In this document: in pieces, positions 1 to 12,965 of the stretch
How the letters are laid out: every line of letters begins with the position of its first letter
Position numbering within the stretch: position 1 is the first letter of the stretch
NCBI GenBank assembly: GCA_021399435.1
Contig: JAJTUP010000052.1
Span: 248,001-312,000 of the forward strand
Direction of reading: 5' to 3'
Source of the DNA: Diaporthe sp. PMI_573
Lineage: Eukaryota; Ascomycota; Sordariomycetes; Diaporthales; Diaporthaceae
DNA: 64,000 nucleotides
Position numbers and translations under genes: made by a program
Notes under the pieces: model-generated
Database searches by the model: none
Seen by the model: only the letters and a program-made list of their open reading frames with translations
What the model was told of the DNA's origin: nothing

Positions 1-212
1 CCGCCATCTGGTGTTCCGCGAAGATCAAGGAGACCACCGTGATTGAGTGGCCTGGCGAATAAAGTCCAGTTAGCGAGATCTTTGGAGTGATGGATCTGGA
101 CACCGGGATACCACTCAAAAGTTGAAGTGGCCAGGAAATAATCATCACCCACTCTGACGATCGATGGGTCTGGATTGAAGCCCGGGAGGATCGAATTTCT
201 GACGAGAGGCAT
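1..212 (-). CDS. GH43 beta-xylosidase/arabinofuranosidase, N-terminal part (runs off left edge)
   Basis: On the minus strand an ATG at 212 opens a frame that continues past the window edge. Its first residues contain PGFNPDPS, then [17 protein letters not shown] and HHSKDLANW, the hallmark N-terminus of fungal GH43 beta-xylosidases: first blade of the five-bladed propeller, with the catalytic-base Asp in the NPDPS motif. Such enzymes release xylose or arabinose from xylo-oligosaccharides. There is no signal peptide in front of the propeller motif, so an intracellular enzyme is likely unless a 5' exon is missed. About 70 codons are visible; full-length members are about 500-570 aa. It neighbours a sugar-type regulator and GH1 and GH10 genes. 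Family assignment is strong; the exact substrate is not deducible. Confidence 0.88.
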   Translation of the reverse strand, partial: MPLVRNSILPGFNPDPSIVRVGDDYFLATSTFEWYPGVQIHHSKDLANWTLFARPLNHGGLLDLRGTPDG

Positions 213-1068
213 TGCGGGTGGCGATATCTTAATGGTATGAGAGAACTCGAGAACCACACACCTGCATTTGTTAAAAATTCTTGACCTTTTTGTACCGTGA
301 AGCTGACGCATGTTAGGCCGTTCTGGTCCCATTTTTACATGCTTACCACCATGTTGGTTCGGGCTAACAATCACCGATCCGTACGCCAACGATCCCCAAG
401 ACACCACAAGCTTTGGATACAGCTGGGAGGTTCTCACCCGAGAATTAGACAGATTGTTCGAGACCAGACCGGCTCGGATAGCGTAAATTCCCCCATTGGC
501 CTAAGTTACCCTCAACTTCCAAATGATACGGTTTTGAAAAGACAGGTGCAGGCCGCGCCACCATACATGATTGTGCTTAGGCAGAGTTGACAAGGCCTAC
601 AGCCACTTCGAGGTCTTTCTCAACCTCGGGTGCTGCAAATTGCTGCGCATGTGCTTTTGGTGAGCTACGTTTGGTGTTGACTGTACCGACCTAGAACTCG
701 TGTTCTGGTTTTCTGTTGTGGTTGACGATGTAGAGACTAAGGATGAGCTGGGGAGGATAGACACTCTGGACATGACTGGTCATGACTTCCTGGGGTCTAT
801 CATTGGGTTATTTGCCGTCAGCGAAAAGCAGGTCAAAGTACGGTATTCAGACCTTTGAGTGGAGGACATCTAACGCTTTCTTTGACTAGGATATCGTTTC
901 CGGCCCTAGTACCTCTGATGCTTTTGAATCCAAGCGGGCCAACATGTCGATCAAGCGCATGGCACATTGATTCGCCCGAAATGTGACCACGTCAATTTCC
1001 GCGGTGTGTGCTAGTTCGAGAAGCAGGCTGCCGACTCGTCTGATCTTCTCAACCTATTCCGATTCGTG
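213..1068. other. Intergenic: 5' flank of GH43 gene and 3' flank of the regulator
   Basis: About 850 bases without a convincing gene. An open frame at 297-590 begins at GTG, has no recognisable motif and no intron support. The part next to 213-300 should hold the GH43 promoter, but I see no clear TATA box. Nothing else recognised. Confidence 0.4.
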
Positions 1069-2798
1069 TCAGCCGTTGAATACCCGCACTAGAACTCCTT
1101 GCATACTCTCCTTGGGTCTACTTACACATTGCTCTCCCTCCACCTGGAGATGTAGAAACGGAACGCTTTCAAGGACGTTTAGGAAATCTTGGGCTAGTTC
1201 TATCTGCCTCATGCCAAGCGTCAGGGGCTCCGCGCTTAGGCCTATGGCCTCGGTCATTTTACACTGGACCGCGGAGTTCAGTACCAGGATCTTTATGCTG
1301 TGGAGATTAATAAGATAACTGGTCCGTTGCCGCTGCAAGATGTCGAACAGGTGCTGGTCTGCGTCTCGACTAATATCAGGAGACGACCCCGCGGGAGACC
1401 GGACTAAGGCAGGAAGGTTGTTCGTCAAGGTGATCATCTCAAAGTATGCTTCTGACAACGCCACCATGCTTTCACGAGAAGCTTCCGTACCAGTATGTGC
1501 GTCCGAAGTCCTCTTAGAGTTTGACTCCATGCCTTGGATAACCCGGGCGGCCATGGTCCACAGGCGACGTATGACGTGGAATCCCTCCAAGAGACGGTTT
1601 TCTATCCCGGCGCCGTTTGATTCCTGTCCGTGGTCGAAGAGCGACACAGAGCTTCGCGAATGTGTTTTGAGGGTAAGCTCGGTCTCAAACAACGTTTCGT
1701 GGATCGTCACCGCACGGCACTTCATCACGAAGGCCGTCTTATCGCAGACGTACAGCTGCCAGAAGGCGTTTCGGAGGAGATTCTCCTCAATGGGCTCTCG
1801 CCCTTCGAGCGAGCTCTCATCGTAGAGACGCATTCTCATCGCGATAAGGCCCGCTTCGCCCAGGATATGAAAAGCCAGCCCGTGCGTTCCCGTGGCATTC
1901 TGTATAGCCGACGAGAGGAACAGCCTGATGCTGATGGACGAGGAGTTGGGGTGTTCGAGGTCATAGTCCTCATAGACCCTGAGCTGTTCTCGCGCAGCTC
2001 GGAGGAATAGAGGGGCGATAAGGTGTTTATTGGGTAGAAGCGACTCGGGGAGGACGTATGTTACGGCCGCGCATAGGGCTGTGAGAACAGTGTAACTTCT
2101 CAGGGCCCCGATCCGCTCGCGGTCGTTATCGGCGGTAAAACAGCGCGAGATCCGCGCACGGTTCTCTGAGGGGTCGTTCCCGCCCGAGGGCGAGATGAAG
2201 AAACGGCTGACGGTCACTCGGAGCGTGGCTTCATGGCACATCGGGAGGGTCCCGAACACGTGGTGGGTGTACAAGAAAATACAGCGATTTGCGATCGACG
2301 CCGCTGGATCGGGCGGAGCGGCCACCAGCAACCCCGCCAGGAGGTCTAGATGTATTCTTACAGCACTTTCTGTTTGACTTTCTGGCGGTGCAGATAGGGC
2401 ATTCGCCAGTATGCTATTGCTAGATAGCGGACTATCCGAAGCCGGGTACGAGTAAGCCTCCCCCGCTGGAACGAGGGCCGCGCTCTCGGGTCCCCCAGGT
2501 CCCCCAGGTCCAGGTGAAGCTATAGCCGGAGGAGAAGTTGTGTCCAGAGGCTCACTTGGGCGATTGTCATGCCATCTGACTGGCTTCGGGCCCCTTTTTT
2601 TGGGTGGTGAGTATTGGCAAGGTGTCTTTGCCCCGTGGCAGTTGCGACACGTCGGCAAGCCATCACACTTCCGGACGCACGTCAGCAAAGGGGTTGACAT
2701 TTCCTGGGGAGAAAGCTCAGATCGGCATTATTCACCTTGACCTTGCGGCGACGACACAGCCTACACGCCTGCCTTGTGCCTCGGACGAGCGAAGCCAT
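1069..2798 (-). CDS. Zn2Cys6 fungal transcription factor with fungal-specific TF middle homology region
   Basis: Two exons: 2736-2798 (21 codons from ATG at 2798) and 1069-2667; the 68-nt intron 2668-2735 has donor GTGAAT and branch TGCTGAC. Splicing rebuilds a perfect zinc binuclear cluster: C12-x2-C15-x6-C22-x5-C28-x2-C31-x6-C38, followed by a basic linker PPKKRGPKP as in AmyR/Mal-type sugar regulators. The intron falls exactly between Lys21 and Cys22, so an unspliced reading loses half of the cluster. A Pro/Ser-rich linker follows (about 55-110), then a helical region with RSYTVLTALCAAVTYV and FWQLYVCDKTAFVM, typical of the fungal_trans domain. Total 553 aa, slightly short for the family; an undetected 3' exon is possible. 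Its place among GH43, GH1 and GH10 genes suggests a pathway-specific activator; that is inference. Confidence 0.85.
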
Positions 2799-5318
<2,520 letters not shown>

Positions 5319-6129
5319 TGGAGATTAGACCTGCTGCTCCTGGAAGCATATTTAGCTTTTAATATACCTCCTTTAGCAGTGAGATTACAATAGCAAACAC
5401 TTCGATGTGACGCGCTTGACATGTAGTGTCCGATTCCTAAGGCTTCGAATCCCCTTCCAATGAGAGGAGCTCTTTGGAGGCAAACAGTTGGTCCAAGCAC
5501 CACTCGGCAGCCCCTTTCCCTAGTATTAGTAAGAATATTGCCCACAGAATGCATTAATCCAATATCAAAGGTGGCACCCATAGTTGTAAGCTGAGGGAAA
5601 GAGGGAGACCTCGGGCTGGCAACAAGAATAGTGTTGGCATCTTGGTCGAAATATTGGTGGATGATGGACTACATACTCGGTACGTCAACTGAACGCGCCT
5701 CCTCGTGACTCTCGGCTGAGTGATGCCCCCCGACTTTCACGCTTCTTGAGTAAGAGCTGTTGTTGCATTTACGTCTATTGTCAACATATATCATCACAAA
5801 AACAGGGTGTATCAGGCCTAGTAAATGGGCAGTTTTGATAGTACCCTTGACACAACTGCCCGCTAGGACGGTACCCTATAGTGTCTATATCACTGGCAAC
5901 CATGCTTTAATCCCTACAACGTTACACAGGCTACGAGAACAAGAACATTGTGACAATGATGGATTCAATCCTTTTAGAACGGTATGTGCTATGTAGTGAG
6001 AAGTTGCGCTAGCTATGGAGGTTGTATCTCGGAGTTGCTTTCATTTGAGCACTTGAGGCTCAACCCTCGGGGCTGTGACCGCGGTCGTGCAAAGCGCAAT
6101 CTCCGATGGCTCGATGGTGCTCGAAATCC
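5319..6129. other. Convergent intergenic region between GH1 and GH10 genes
   Basis: About 810 bases between two converging 3' ends. AT-rich stretches near 5351-5365 (TTTTAATATACC) could be the GH1 polyadenylation region. Open frames at 5219-5581 (minus) and 5760-5996 (plus) have no motifs and are likely chance. Confidence 0.4.
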
Positions 6130-7152
6130 CTAGGACGCGTTGACGAAGTTCGCTAGGTCGGTGTGAGTTACGTAGAACTCAGTCTTAGGCTCGTAGCACT
6201 CGGTAAACATCAATGGCTTGGCGCCCGGCACCCAGGTGTAGAGGTGCTTATCCGTGAAGCCCCAGAAGCTAATGTCGGTAATCCCTGCGTTCAGAGCCTC
6301 GCTCACGACGGCGCCGTAGATATCGGTCTCGAGTGTGTTGTTGAGCGTGTGGACATCCATTTCAGAGATCGTCACTTCCAGTCCGAGCGCCTTGTAGGAG
6401 TTGACCATGTCCGTGATCACGCCCGGTATGGGGGCTACTTCGGTTATGTGCATTTCCAAGGCGACTCCGTCGATCGGGACGCCGTCTGCCACGAGTCCAG
6501 AGACCAGGTCGTAGAGTCCCTGACGCTTGGCGGGGATTGACTCGACGAGATTCTCGTTGATGAACAGCTTGGCGTCTGGCCCTGCTGCCCGGGCAATGCG
6601 GAAGGCATCTGCGATGTAGCCGGAACCAAGTACGTTATAGAAGATGTTGGCTTGCAGGCCGCTGCCCTGCGTTTCGAGGGCTTCGGTGACAACGTCCCAC
6701 CGATCCACCCTCTTGCCGTCGTACCGGTGCATGAACGCCTTAAAGTGAGCCGTCATCGCAGCACGAAGGGCTCCGGGGTTGGTGATGTTGAGCACGTAGT
6801 CGGGGTTACAGCAGCTCGAGATAAGCCCGTGTCCCTTGACCACCATATTGTTGTCTTCCGCGAAATCAACGAGGCGGTCGAGCGACGTCCAGTCGTATTG
6901 GCCTTCGGTCGGGTTCATGAACGCCCACTTCCCTTCATTTTGGGGAGAGAGGCTGTTGAACTGCAGGGCGAGGACGGCCGCGAACTGAGGATCATCGAGG
7001 TAGGTCGCATTGATCGCCCCGGACCCGATGAGAATATCCTTCTTGGCCGCTTCCTCCCTCAACGAGGTAGTTCCGGTGCTGGGGATGTAGATGGCTTCAG
7101 CAGCGGCGAGAAGCACGATGATGGGTGTTGTGGCCTTCATGGTTCTGCCCAA
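6130..7152 (-). CDS. GH10-family xylanase-like secreted protein with altered active-site residues
   Basis: Single-exon frame of 340 aa. Met1 or, more likely, Met5 (7140) starts a signal peptide (KATTPIIVLLAAAEAIYIP). The catalytic module follows directly with no CBM. GH10 landmarks: NEGKW (72-76), KGHGL (106-110), RWDVVTEALE (acid/base Glu157), FINENL (198-202), ALEMHI (His235), ISEMDV (nucleophile Glu264), FWGFTDKH (297-303). Both catalytic glutamates are kept, but usual partners differ: Asn before the acid/base is Thr156, the HTLVWH segment reads HGLISS (Trp and second His absent), and the Glu of the ENxMKW motif is Gln71. Ser-Cys-Cys at 113-115 is unusual. It may be a divergent GH10 subgroup with changed specificity or a weak hydrolase. 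Length is normal for a single-module GH10. Confidence 0.85.
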   Translation of the reverse strand: MGRTMKATTPIIVLLAAAEAIYIPSTGTTSLREEAAKKDILIGSGAINATYLDDPQFAAVLALQFNSLSPQNEGKWAFMNPTEGQYDWTSLDRLVDFAEDNNMVVKGHGLISSCCNPDYVLNITNPGALRAAMTAHFKAFMHRYDGKRVDRWDVVTEALETQGSGLQANIFYNVLGSGYIADAFRIARAAGPDAKLFINENLVESIPAKRQGLYDLVSGLVADGVPIDGVALEMHITEVAPIPGVITDMVNSYKALGLEVTISEMDVHTLNNTLETDIYGAVVSEALNAGITDISFWGFTDKHLYTWVPGAKPLMFTECYEPKTEFYVTHTDLANFVNAS

Positions 7153-7220
7153 CGAAATACTCCTTGTCTCTAGAATTCAATGGTAAGTGACGAGCGACTA
7201 CCGTCTCATCATCATGAGGG

Positions 7221-7227
7221 TTTTATA
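7221..7227 (-). promoter_or_regulatory. TATA box of the GH10 gene
   Basis: TATAAAA on the minus strand lies 69 bp before the upstream ATG (7152) and 81 bp before the more likely ATG (7140), a good distance for a highly expressed fungal secretory gene. Confidence 0.6.
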
Positions 7228-7954
7228 GTAGGTCGACGTGAGAAAATCCCGAGGTCGAATCCGGGGCTGTGTCATCAGTGCCGTGGACCCTTCAAGGACT
7301 AGGGAATATTTGGGTACGAAGTATGCATAAAAGTCTTGCCATTCCCACTTCCCCTGGCACTGCTGCGTCACTTCCCCGCAAATTTTCCCTGCCATTCCTT
7401 GCCGCTCCTGGGGTTTGGCAGCGTTTACTTAGTACTTCCGTAACTTACATGCCCAAAATAATGTACATTCGCTGTTTGTGCGGTTTCTAGATACTTCCAC
7501 AAACTTAGGGTTCTACAGCGAATCATCTTCTAATTTCACGGTATTTTGCTTCCTAAACAAGTAAGGCCGTGGCAAAGTGCACAGATATCGAATGTACATT
7601 ATTTACCCATACTACCAAGTATGCGAAATTTTGACAGCACTAAGTGGACCTCGGGAAGCATGTGCGGCAGGCAGCCGAAATTCTATGGACGTGCGAAACC
7701 ATCCATGGATTACCCGAAATACGAAATACTTAACCGTCAGAACGAAATACGATAAAATGGTTGCGGTGAGTGGAAGCTGGTGCAACCCAACTCCATGTGC
7801 CAATGTCCCCGACACTAGAATGCGTTCATGGATCGGACTACTCGTACATTGAACGAAGATTGGAACCTTTTGACGTCATGCTTCGTATCGGCACGTGTAT
7901 AGTAGCTCTACTTGTAGTCTAACGAGCAGCCCAAAAAAAAAGGAGAGGAAAGGC

Positions 7955-7980
7955 CGTACTTCGTACTTCGTACTTCGTAC
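7955..7980. repeat. Microsatellite, 7-bp unit CGTACTT
   Basis: Nearly four tandem copies of CGTACTT, directly after a poly-A run. It lies in a gene-free stretch (7228-8114) where I see no coding evidence. Confidence 0.8.
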
Positions 7981-8114
7981 GGAGGTACAGCGGTTAAGTA
8001 TTCGATATTTTTGCAGGCTTCTGACCACCACATGCGATTTCAACAACCCGTAACTTTTGCTAACCTCAACCAAAAAAACTTTATTTTAAGACTAATATTA
8101 TCTTTAACCATAGT

Positions 8115-8308
8115 TGTCAGATGTGACGGGTATCCAAGAAGTGTGTGCCTGAGGCATCAATATGTCCGTCATGACAAAACCAGCCCCCAACGGGAGGGGT
8201 CGCGCTAGAGAACCAAGACAAGACATCAACACAATACACACAGTGACCACCTCATCAATTGGACCATAATTACACGTCCCACATACCTAAAAGGGTGATA
8301 ATCTGACA
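8115..8308 (+). mobile_element. Solo LTR of a copia-like retrotransposon (copy 1)
   Basis: A 194-bp unit starts TGTCAGATGTGACGGG and ends GATAATCTGACA (TG...CA ends). It is flanked on both sides by ATAGT (8110-8114 and 8309-8313), a perfect 5-bp target duplication. The same 194-bp unit recurs inverted at 12767-12960 with 7 mismatches and no gap. No internal retrotransposon sequence adjoins it, so it is a solo LTR left by LTR-LTR recombination. Its first 13 bases equal the start of the copia 3' LTR at 42803. Confidence 0.9.
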
Positions 8309-8425
8309 ATAGTATAGAAGTAGAGAGTGGTTTTAGGTGAGATGTGTATGCGTGTCGTGCACAGAATGGTAAGGAAAACATATTTTGTGAGGCCAAACAC
8401 GTGATCAGAACACCCCTACCAGGGT

Positions 8426-8569
8426 TACCTCAGGCACTCAGACCCACACACTAGCCGAATAGACGCAAGCGCTAAGCGCACGTGATTCTGAACCCTCTGG
8501 GAGCCATTACCCCTTTAGGGAAGGCGTCGCGCTGTTAAGCGCGCCCAGTGGGTCTGAGTGCCTGAGGTA
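8426..8569. mobile_element. MITE with perfect terminal inverted repeats and TA target duplication
   Basis: Bases 8424-8447 and 8548-8571 are perfect 24-bp inverted repeats. Taking TA (8426-8427, 8568-8569) as the duplicated target, the element is 140 bp (8428-8567) with 20-bp inverted ends starting CCTCAGGCACTCAGAC. TA duplication and size fit a non-autonomous Tc1/mariner (Fot1/pogo-like) MITE. The interior has a further GCGC-rich hairpin potential and no coding capacity. Confidence 0.8.
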
Positions 8570-8571
8570 AC

Positions 8572-9369
8572 TCATTTCGAAGGCATTGGCTCACGTGACA
8601 CGTGCGGGGGGGTCGGAGTGTAGAGAAGCAAAGCTTCAATAATACTATATCTCCTTATAAAAAGGGATAAAAGAACAATTAGACTATGTAAAATAACCTA
8701 GCAAGATAGCTTAGTTTAGAAAAAATAGACTAACCCTTAAACCCAGTGAACCGTTTGGCGCACGTGATTATCAGCATGTATCATCTACTTCGAAGTACTC
8801 ATTAAAGAATGTGGAGAATTAGGACGGGCAGTCAGTGGTGGGGTCTCGAACTCTCATGCGATGTCGCGGATACGGGACCACAGCCCCTCGAACCAGTCTC
8901 ACTAACGTTTGCGAAAATGAATACGAAAAGCTTAAACAAATGACTTGAATCGTGAGGGAGCGGGGTCTTGGAGCGCGGCATTGGGGCCACGAGTCACGGG
9001 AGCTGACGTACGTTCATGCGAAAAAGGTCTAGTGCACAATGTAAAACAAGACAAATACAAAGCATTTGATGTGCCATCAATCCGCGATATTTCACAATCC
9101 ATCAAAAGGTTCAACCAGCCACACCATACTGCAATCAAAGTTCCCGCGACGAATATCCCTTTCGCGCTCACTACTCACCACCCCTCTATTAATCAGACTC
9201 AGATCTTCACGTGCACTTGAAAATCTGATTGCCTGGCTACACTTCTCCACTGGCTCACTAAAAAGCGTTATTCGATCATCATCCCCCAAAAATCAGGACT
9301 TGAAGAACCCGAATCTGTGGGGCTCAAGATTATCAATTGTATTTGTGCATTTGTTCAAAACTATTCGTC
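8572..9369. other. AT-rich 5' flank of the glucosyltransferase-like gene
   Basis: Nearly 800 bases without a supported gene. CACGTG E-box-like hexamers occur at 8594-8607 and 8761-8766. A minus-strand stretch around 8825-8900 has GGTTCGA-like and GAGTTCGAGAC words resembling a tRNA-derived repeat, but I could not fold a tRNA. Confidence 0.3.
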
Positions 9370-12300
9370 ATGGAGAAAGGAAGAGGTGCGGGGGAAAAGC
9401 ACGATAATCGCAAGGACGAACAGGCAGCGCCAGAACAGTATGGAAATAGCGAGAGGTATTTTGCTAATGGCGCCCGGCACGAGGAAGACAACGCTTCACA
9501 CGCTTCGCAAGAATTCGATTGGGAGCAGCCGCCTGCCTACGAGTTTCACGGGTCAGGTCCAGATGTCAAAACGAAAGTCACTGCTCAAGGTAAGAAGAGT
9601 CTCACTTTGCGGGGTTTGATTTGAATCAGAAAGACAGTGTTCATGGCTAACGTTCTCCTCGCTCAGATGATGGGAGGGTTGCTATCAACTTCGCTGCCAC
9701 TGAGAAGTTGAAAATCCCCATTCCAGCAGAGCCAAAGCCTTACACCCCACCGAACGTCGCCAATTCCAAGTCTCCGCCCCTGAACATTGTAATTCAAATT
9801 GTTGGCAGTAGAGGTGAGTCATGCTGATGCTCTTTTATACTAATCTCAAGTCTGTGGCTAATCCTCATAGGGGACATCCAACCATTCATAGCCTTAGGAA
9901 CCGCACTACGAGCAGAAGGCCATCGTGTGAGGATAGCAACCCACGATGTTTTTCGAGACTTTGTTCGAGCATCTGGCTTGGAGTTTTTCCCTATCGGTGG
10001 AGATCCTACATCTCTGATGGCCGTAGGTGATACCTGCCATACCTTCATTCTTCACTAACAATGCCAAATAGTACATGGTCAAGAACCCAGGCATAATCCC
10101 CAAATTCAAAACGATCATGAGCGGAGAGATCACGCAAAAACGCAAGATGGTATTTACCATGCTCGAGGGCTGCTGGAGATCCTGTATAGAGCCGGATCCA
10201 GAAACGAACATACCGTTTGTTGCAGAAGCAATAATTGCTAACCCACCAAGTTTTGCCCATGTGCACTGTTCAGAAGCGTTGGGCATCCCATTACACATGA
10301 TGTTCACGATGCCTTGGAGTCCGACGAGAGCATTTCCTCATCCTTTGGCCAACATTGAACGTTCAAACGCGGATTTGACGACGATGAATTTCTTGTCCTA
10401 TGCACTTGTGGAGATCATGACCTGGCAGGGGTAAGAGACCTCTCTTGACAGCATGAGCGAGGAAATATTAATTAATGAATGATAGGCTTGCGGATGTTAT
10501 AAATCTATGGCGCAGAAAATCATTGAGTCTCGAAGACATACCGCTGACAACGGGCCCTCTACTTTGCGACACCCTCCAGATTCCCTTCACCTACTGTTGG
10601 TCGCCTGCGTTTGTTCCTAAGCCAGCTGACTGGTCAAACTGTCTAGGTAAGCCAGAGAATCATGTGATGTGAACGCAGAACTGACAGAGTCCAGACGTGT
10701 GCGGTTTCTTCTTCAGAGAAGAGCCAGACTACACTCCTGATGCAGAACTGGACAACTTTTTGAGGAGTGGTCCACCACCTGTATACATTGGCTTCGGCAG
10801 CATCGTTATCGATGACCCAGAGAGACTGACAAACATTCTGGTTGATGTGTTACGAGCGTGTGGGACACGGGCAATTATCTCCCGTGGTTGGAGTAAGCTA
10901 GGATCTGGTCTGGATGAGCGTGCCAATCCAGATATCCTTTTCCTGGGCGATTGTCCGCATGGTGAGATTGATATACATCCTTCATGGCTGTTGATATAGC
11001 TGAACTAACTCGCGTCTCTTTAAGAGTGGCTTTTTAAGCACGTATCTTGCGTGGTACATCACGGTGGTGCTGGAACCACCGCATGCGGACTACTAAATGG
11101 ATGCCCAACAGCCGTTGTTCCATTTTTTGGCGAGTATGTTTGATCCTGGCGATTCATCTTTATGGATGCCCCAACTTCTTTGTCTACAATGTCAGAAAAT
11201 GAATGTATAAGCTACTGACTGATAATTGAGTAGCCAAGCTTTTTGGGGCCAGATGATCGCAGCCGCCGGTGCAGGTCCTTTGCCTCTCCATCACACATCT
11301 CTCAACCAAGAAAATCTAACTCAAGCAATCGAATATTGTTTGACGCCAGCAGCAAGGAGCGCAGCCGCCGAAATCTCGGAACAAATGAGACGAGAAAATG
11401 GCGTACAGACCGCTGTCCAATCCTTCCACACAAACCTCCCGGTTGAGGCCCTCCGTTGCGATATCCTTCCCGATCAAGCTGCCGTATGGCACTATAGGAT
11501 CAAGAACAAGAAGGGTCCGAAAAAGTACATCAAGTTATCAGATGAAGCTGCTTTTGAACTTGTCGAGCGCAAGAAGATCGACCCCAAACGTTTGAAGCTG
11601 TGAGTCCAATCAATCCCCACAAACGACCCATTGTCACCAAACTTCACGCGCTAACTAGAAGAAAAAGCTACCGCAGCAAGCCACTCTTGCTCGAAAACCT
11701 TCGTTGGGAGCCAATATCGGCCGGAACAAATGTTCTCCTAGACACCATGACCAACTTCATAATTGGCTTCAGTGAGATCTTCACCGGACCAGCAAAGGCA
11801 TTCCAAAGCAAAGAGAATGGAGGTGGTGGTAAAGAGGCGGCTAAGACTTTCGGCATGGGCTTTGGTAAGATGGTAGGTGTGCTTCCGAAAGCCACACTGG
11901 TGGATTTCCCACTGGCTGTGACCGAGGGTCTACATCAGATGCCCAGGTTATATGGGGACTCGGTCAGAAACCACGGCAAGGTCAAGGATTGGAAGAGTGG
12001 CGGCGTTGTCGCGGGGAAAGTAAGTCTTTCTCATTTTATATCACACAACCCCCTGGGTATAGATCACCAATCAATTCCCCTAGAGCTAATCCATCTCCTC
12101 CATACAGAATTTCGGCTACGGTTTCATGGACGGTATCTCGGGCACAGTCACCAAGCCTTACAAGGGTGCCAAGGAAAACGGTTGGGCCGGCTTCGGCACG
12201 GGACTGGCAAAGGGTGTAGCAGGATTGGTGGCTGGGCCTGGTTCGGGCATGTTCGGGCTCTTTGCGTATCCCTTCCTGGGCATGTATAAATCCATCACCA

Positions 12301-12455
12301 CCTCGGCCATGTCGCCGACCGAGCAGAAGATCATGCTGGCGAGGCAGGTATATGGGAGTTACATGGCGGGGCAGAGGGACGGGAAGCGAGTGGATAGTGC
12401 TGCACGACAAGAAAGGGTGCTAGCAGGGTGGGAGGGGGTAAAGGTTGCTGAATGA
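9370..12455 (+). CDS. Sterol/UDP-glucose glucosyltransferase-like protein (GT1), ten exons
   Basis: Exons: 9370-9589, 9667-9813, 9871-10022, 10072-10430, 10486-10646, 10695-10961, 11025-11133, 11234-11599, 11659-12019, 12108-12455. All junctions keep frame; total 829 aa. Residues about 75-130 carry [15 protein letters not shown] and then [19 protein letters not shown], the N-terminal Glyco_transf_28 nucleotide-sugar transferase fold. The C-terminal donor-binding half has [19 protein letters not shown] and VPFFGDQAFWG, the sterol glucosyltransferase signature. There is no PH/GRAM domain, unlike Atg26. After about residue 560 a Gly-rich segment ([24 protein letters not shown]) resembles the membrane-associated C-terminus of fungal GT1 proteins. 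Likely role: glucosylation of a sterol or similar lipid at a membrane. The exon 9 acceptor may be 3 nt further on. Confidence 0.9.
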
Positions 12456-12766
12456 TAAAGTGTTCAAGATTGCGGAATTGTTGGGGGTGGGAACGGCGTT
12501 TTTGCTGTACTTATTTGTATAAGTAGATTTTGAGACCTGGAATTGTTGATGGGAGCCGTTATGAATAACACTGGATTGCTTACTGAAAGTCAAGTATTTT
12601 GATTTGATTGTAGAAACACTGTAAAAATTCCAAAATTCACTTAAATCGTCCATGAGAATTTTGAGGATGGAAAACCTGAAAGTCTAATCTCAATTGGTTA
12701 TTTAGTGTCCCAGACCGTATGCGTCTAGAATCGATCAATTTTGCACTCTTGGATTGAATGAGCTGG
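12456..12766. other. 3' flank of the glucosyltransferase gene
   Basis: About 310 AT-rich bases that probably hold the 3' UTR and polyadenylation region. No repeat or gene is recognised before the inverted solo LTR. Confidence 0.4.
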
Positions 12767-12960
12767 TGTCAGATTATCACCCTTTTAGGTATGTGGGACG
12801 TGTAATTATGGTCCAATTGATGGGGTGGTAACTGTGTGTATTGTGATGATGTCTTGTCTAGGTTCTCTAGCGCGACCCCTCCCGTTGGGGCCTGGTTTTG
12901 TCATGACGGACATATTGATGCCTCAGGCACACACCTCTTGGCTACCCGTCACATCTGACA
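12767..12960 (-). mobile_element. Solo LTR of a copia-like retrotransposon (copy 2, inverted)
   Basis: Reverse-complement copy of the 194-bp LTR at 8115-8308 (187 of 194 positions identical by eye). It is flanked by GCTGG on both sides (12762-12766 and 12961-12965), its own perfect 5-bp target duplication. The different duplications show two independent insertions, one on each side of the glucosyltransferase gene. Confidence 0.9.
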
Positions 12961-12965
12961 GCTGG

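Noticed and set aside
297..590. 97-codon plus-strand frame near the left end
   Set aside because: Starts at GTG, has no motif or intron support, and overlaps the probable promoter of the GH43 gene.
8825..8900. tRNA-like words (GGTTCGA, GAGTTCGAGAC) on the minus strand
   Set aside because: No cloverleaf could be folded with a proper acceptor and anticodon stem; at most a tRNA-derived repeat.
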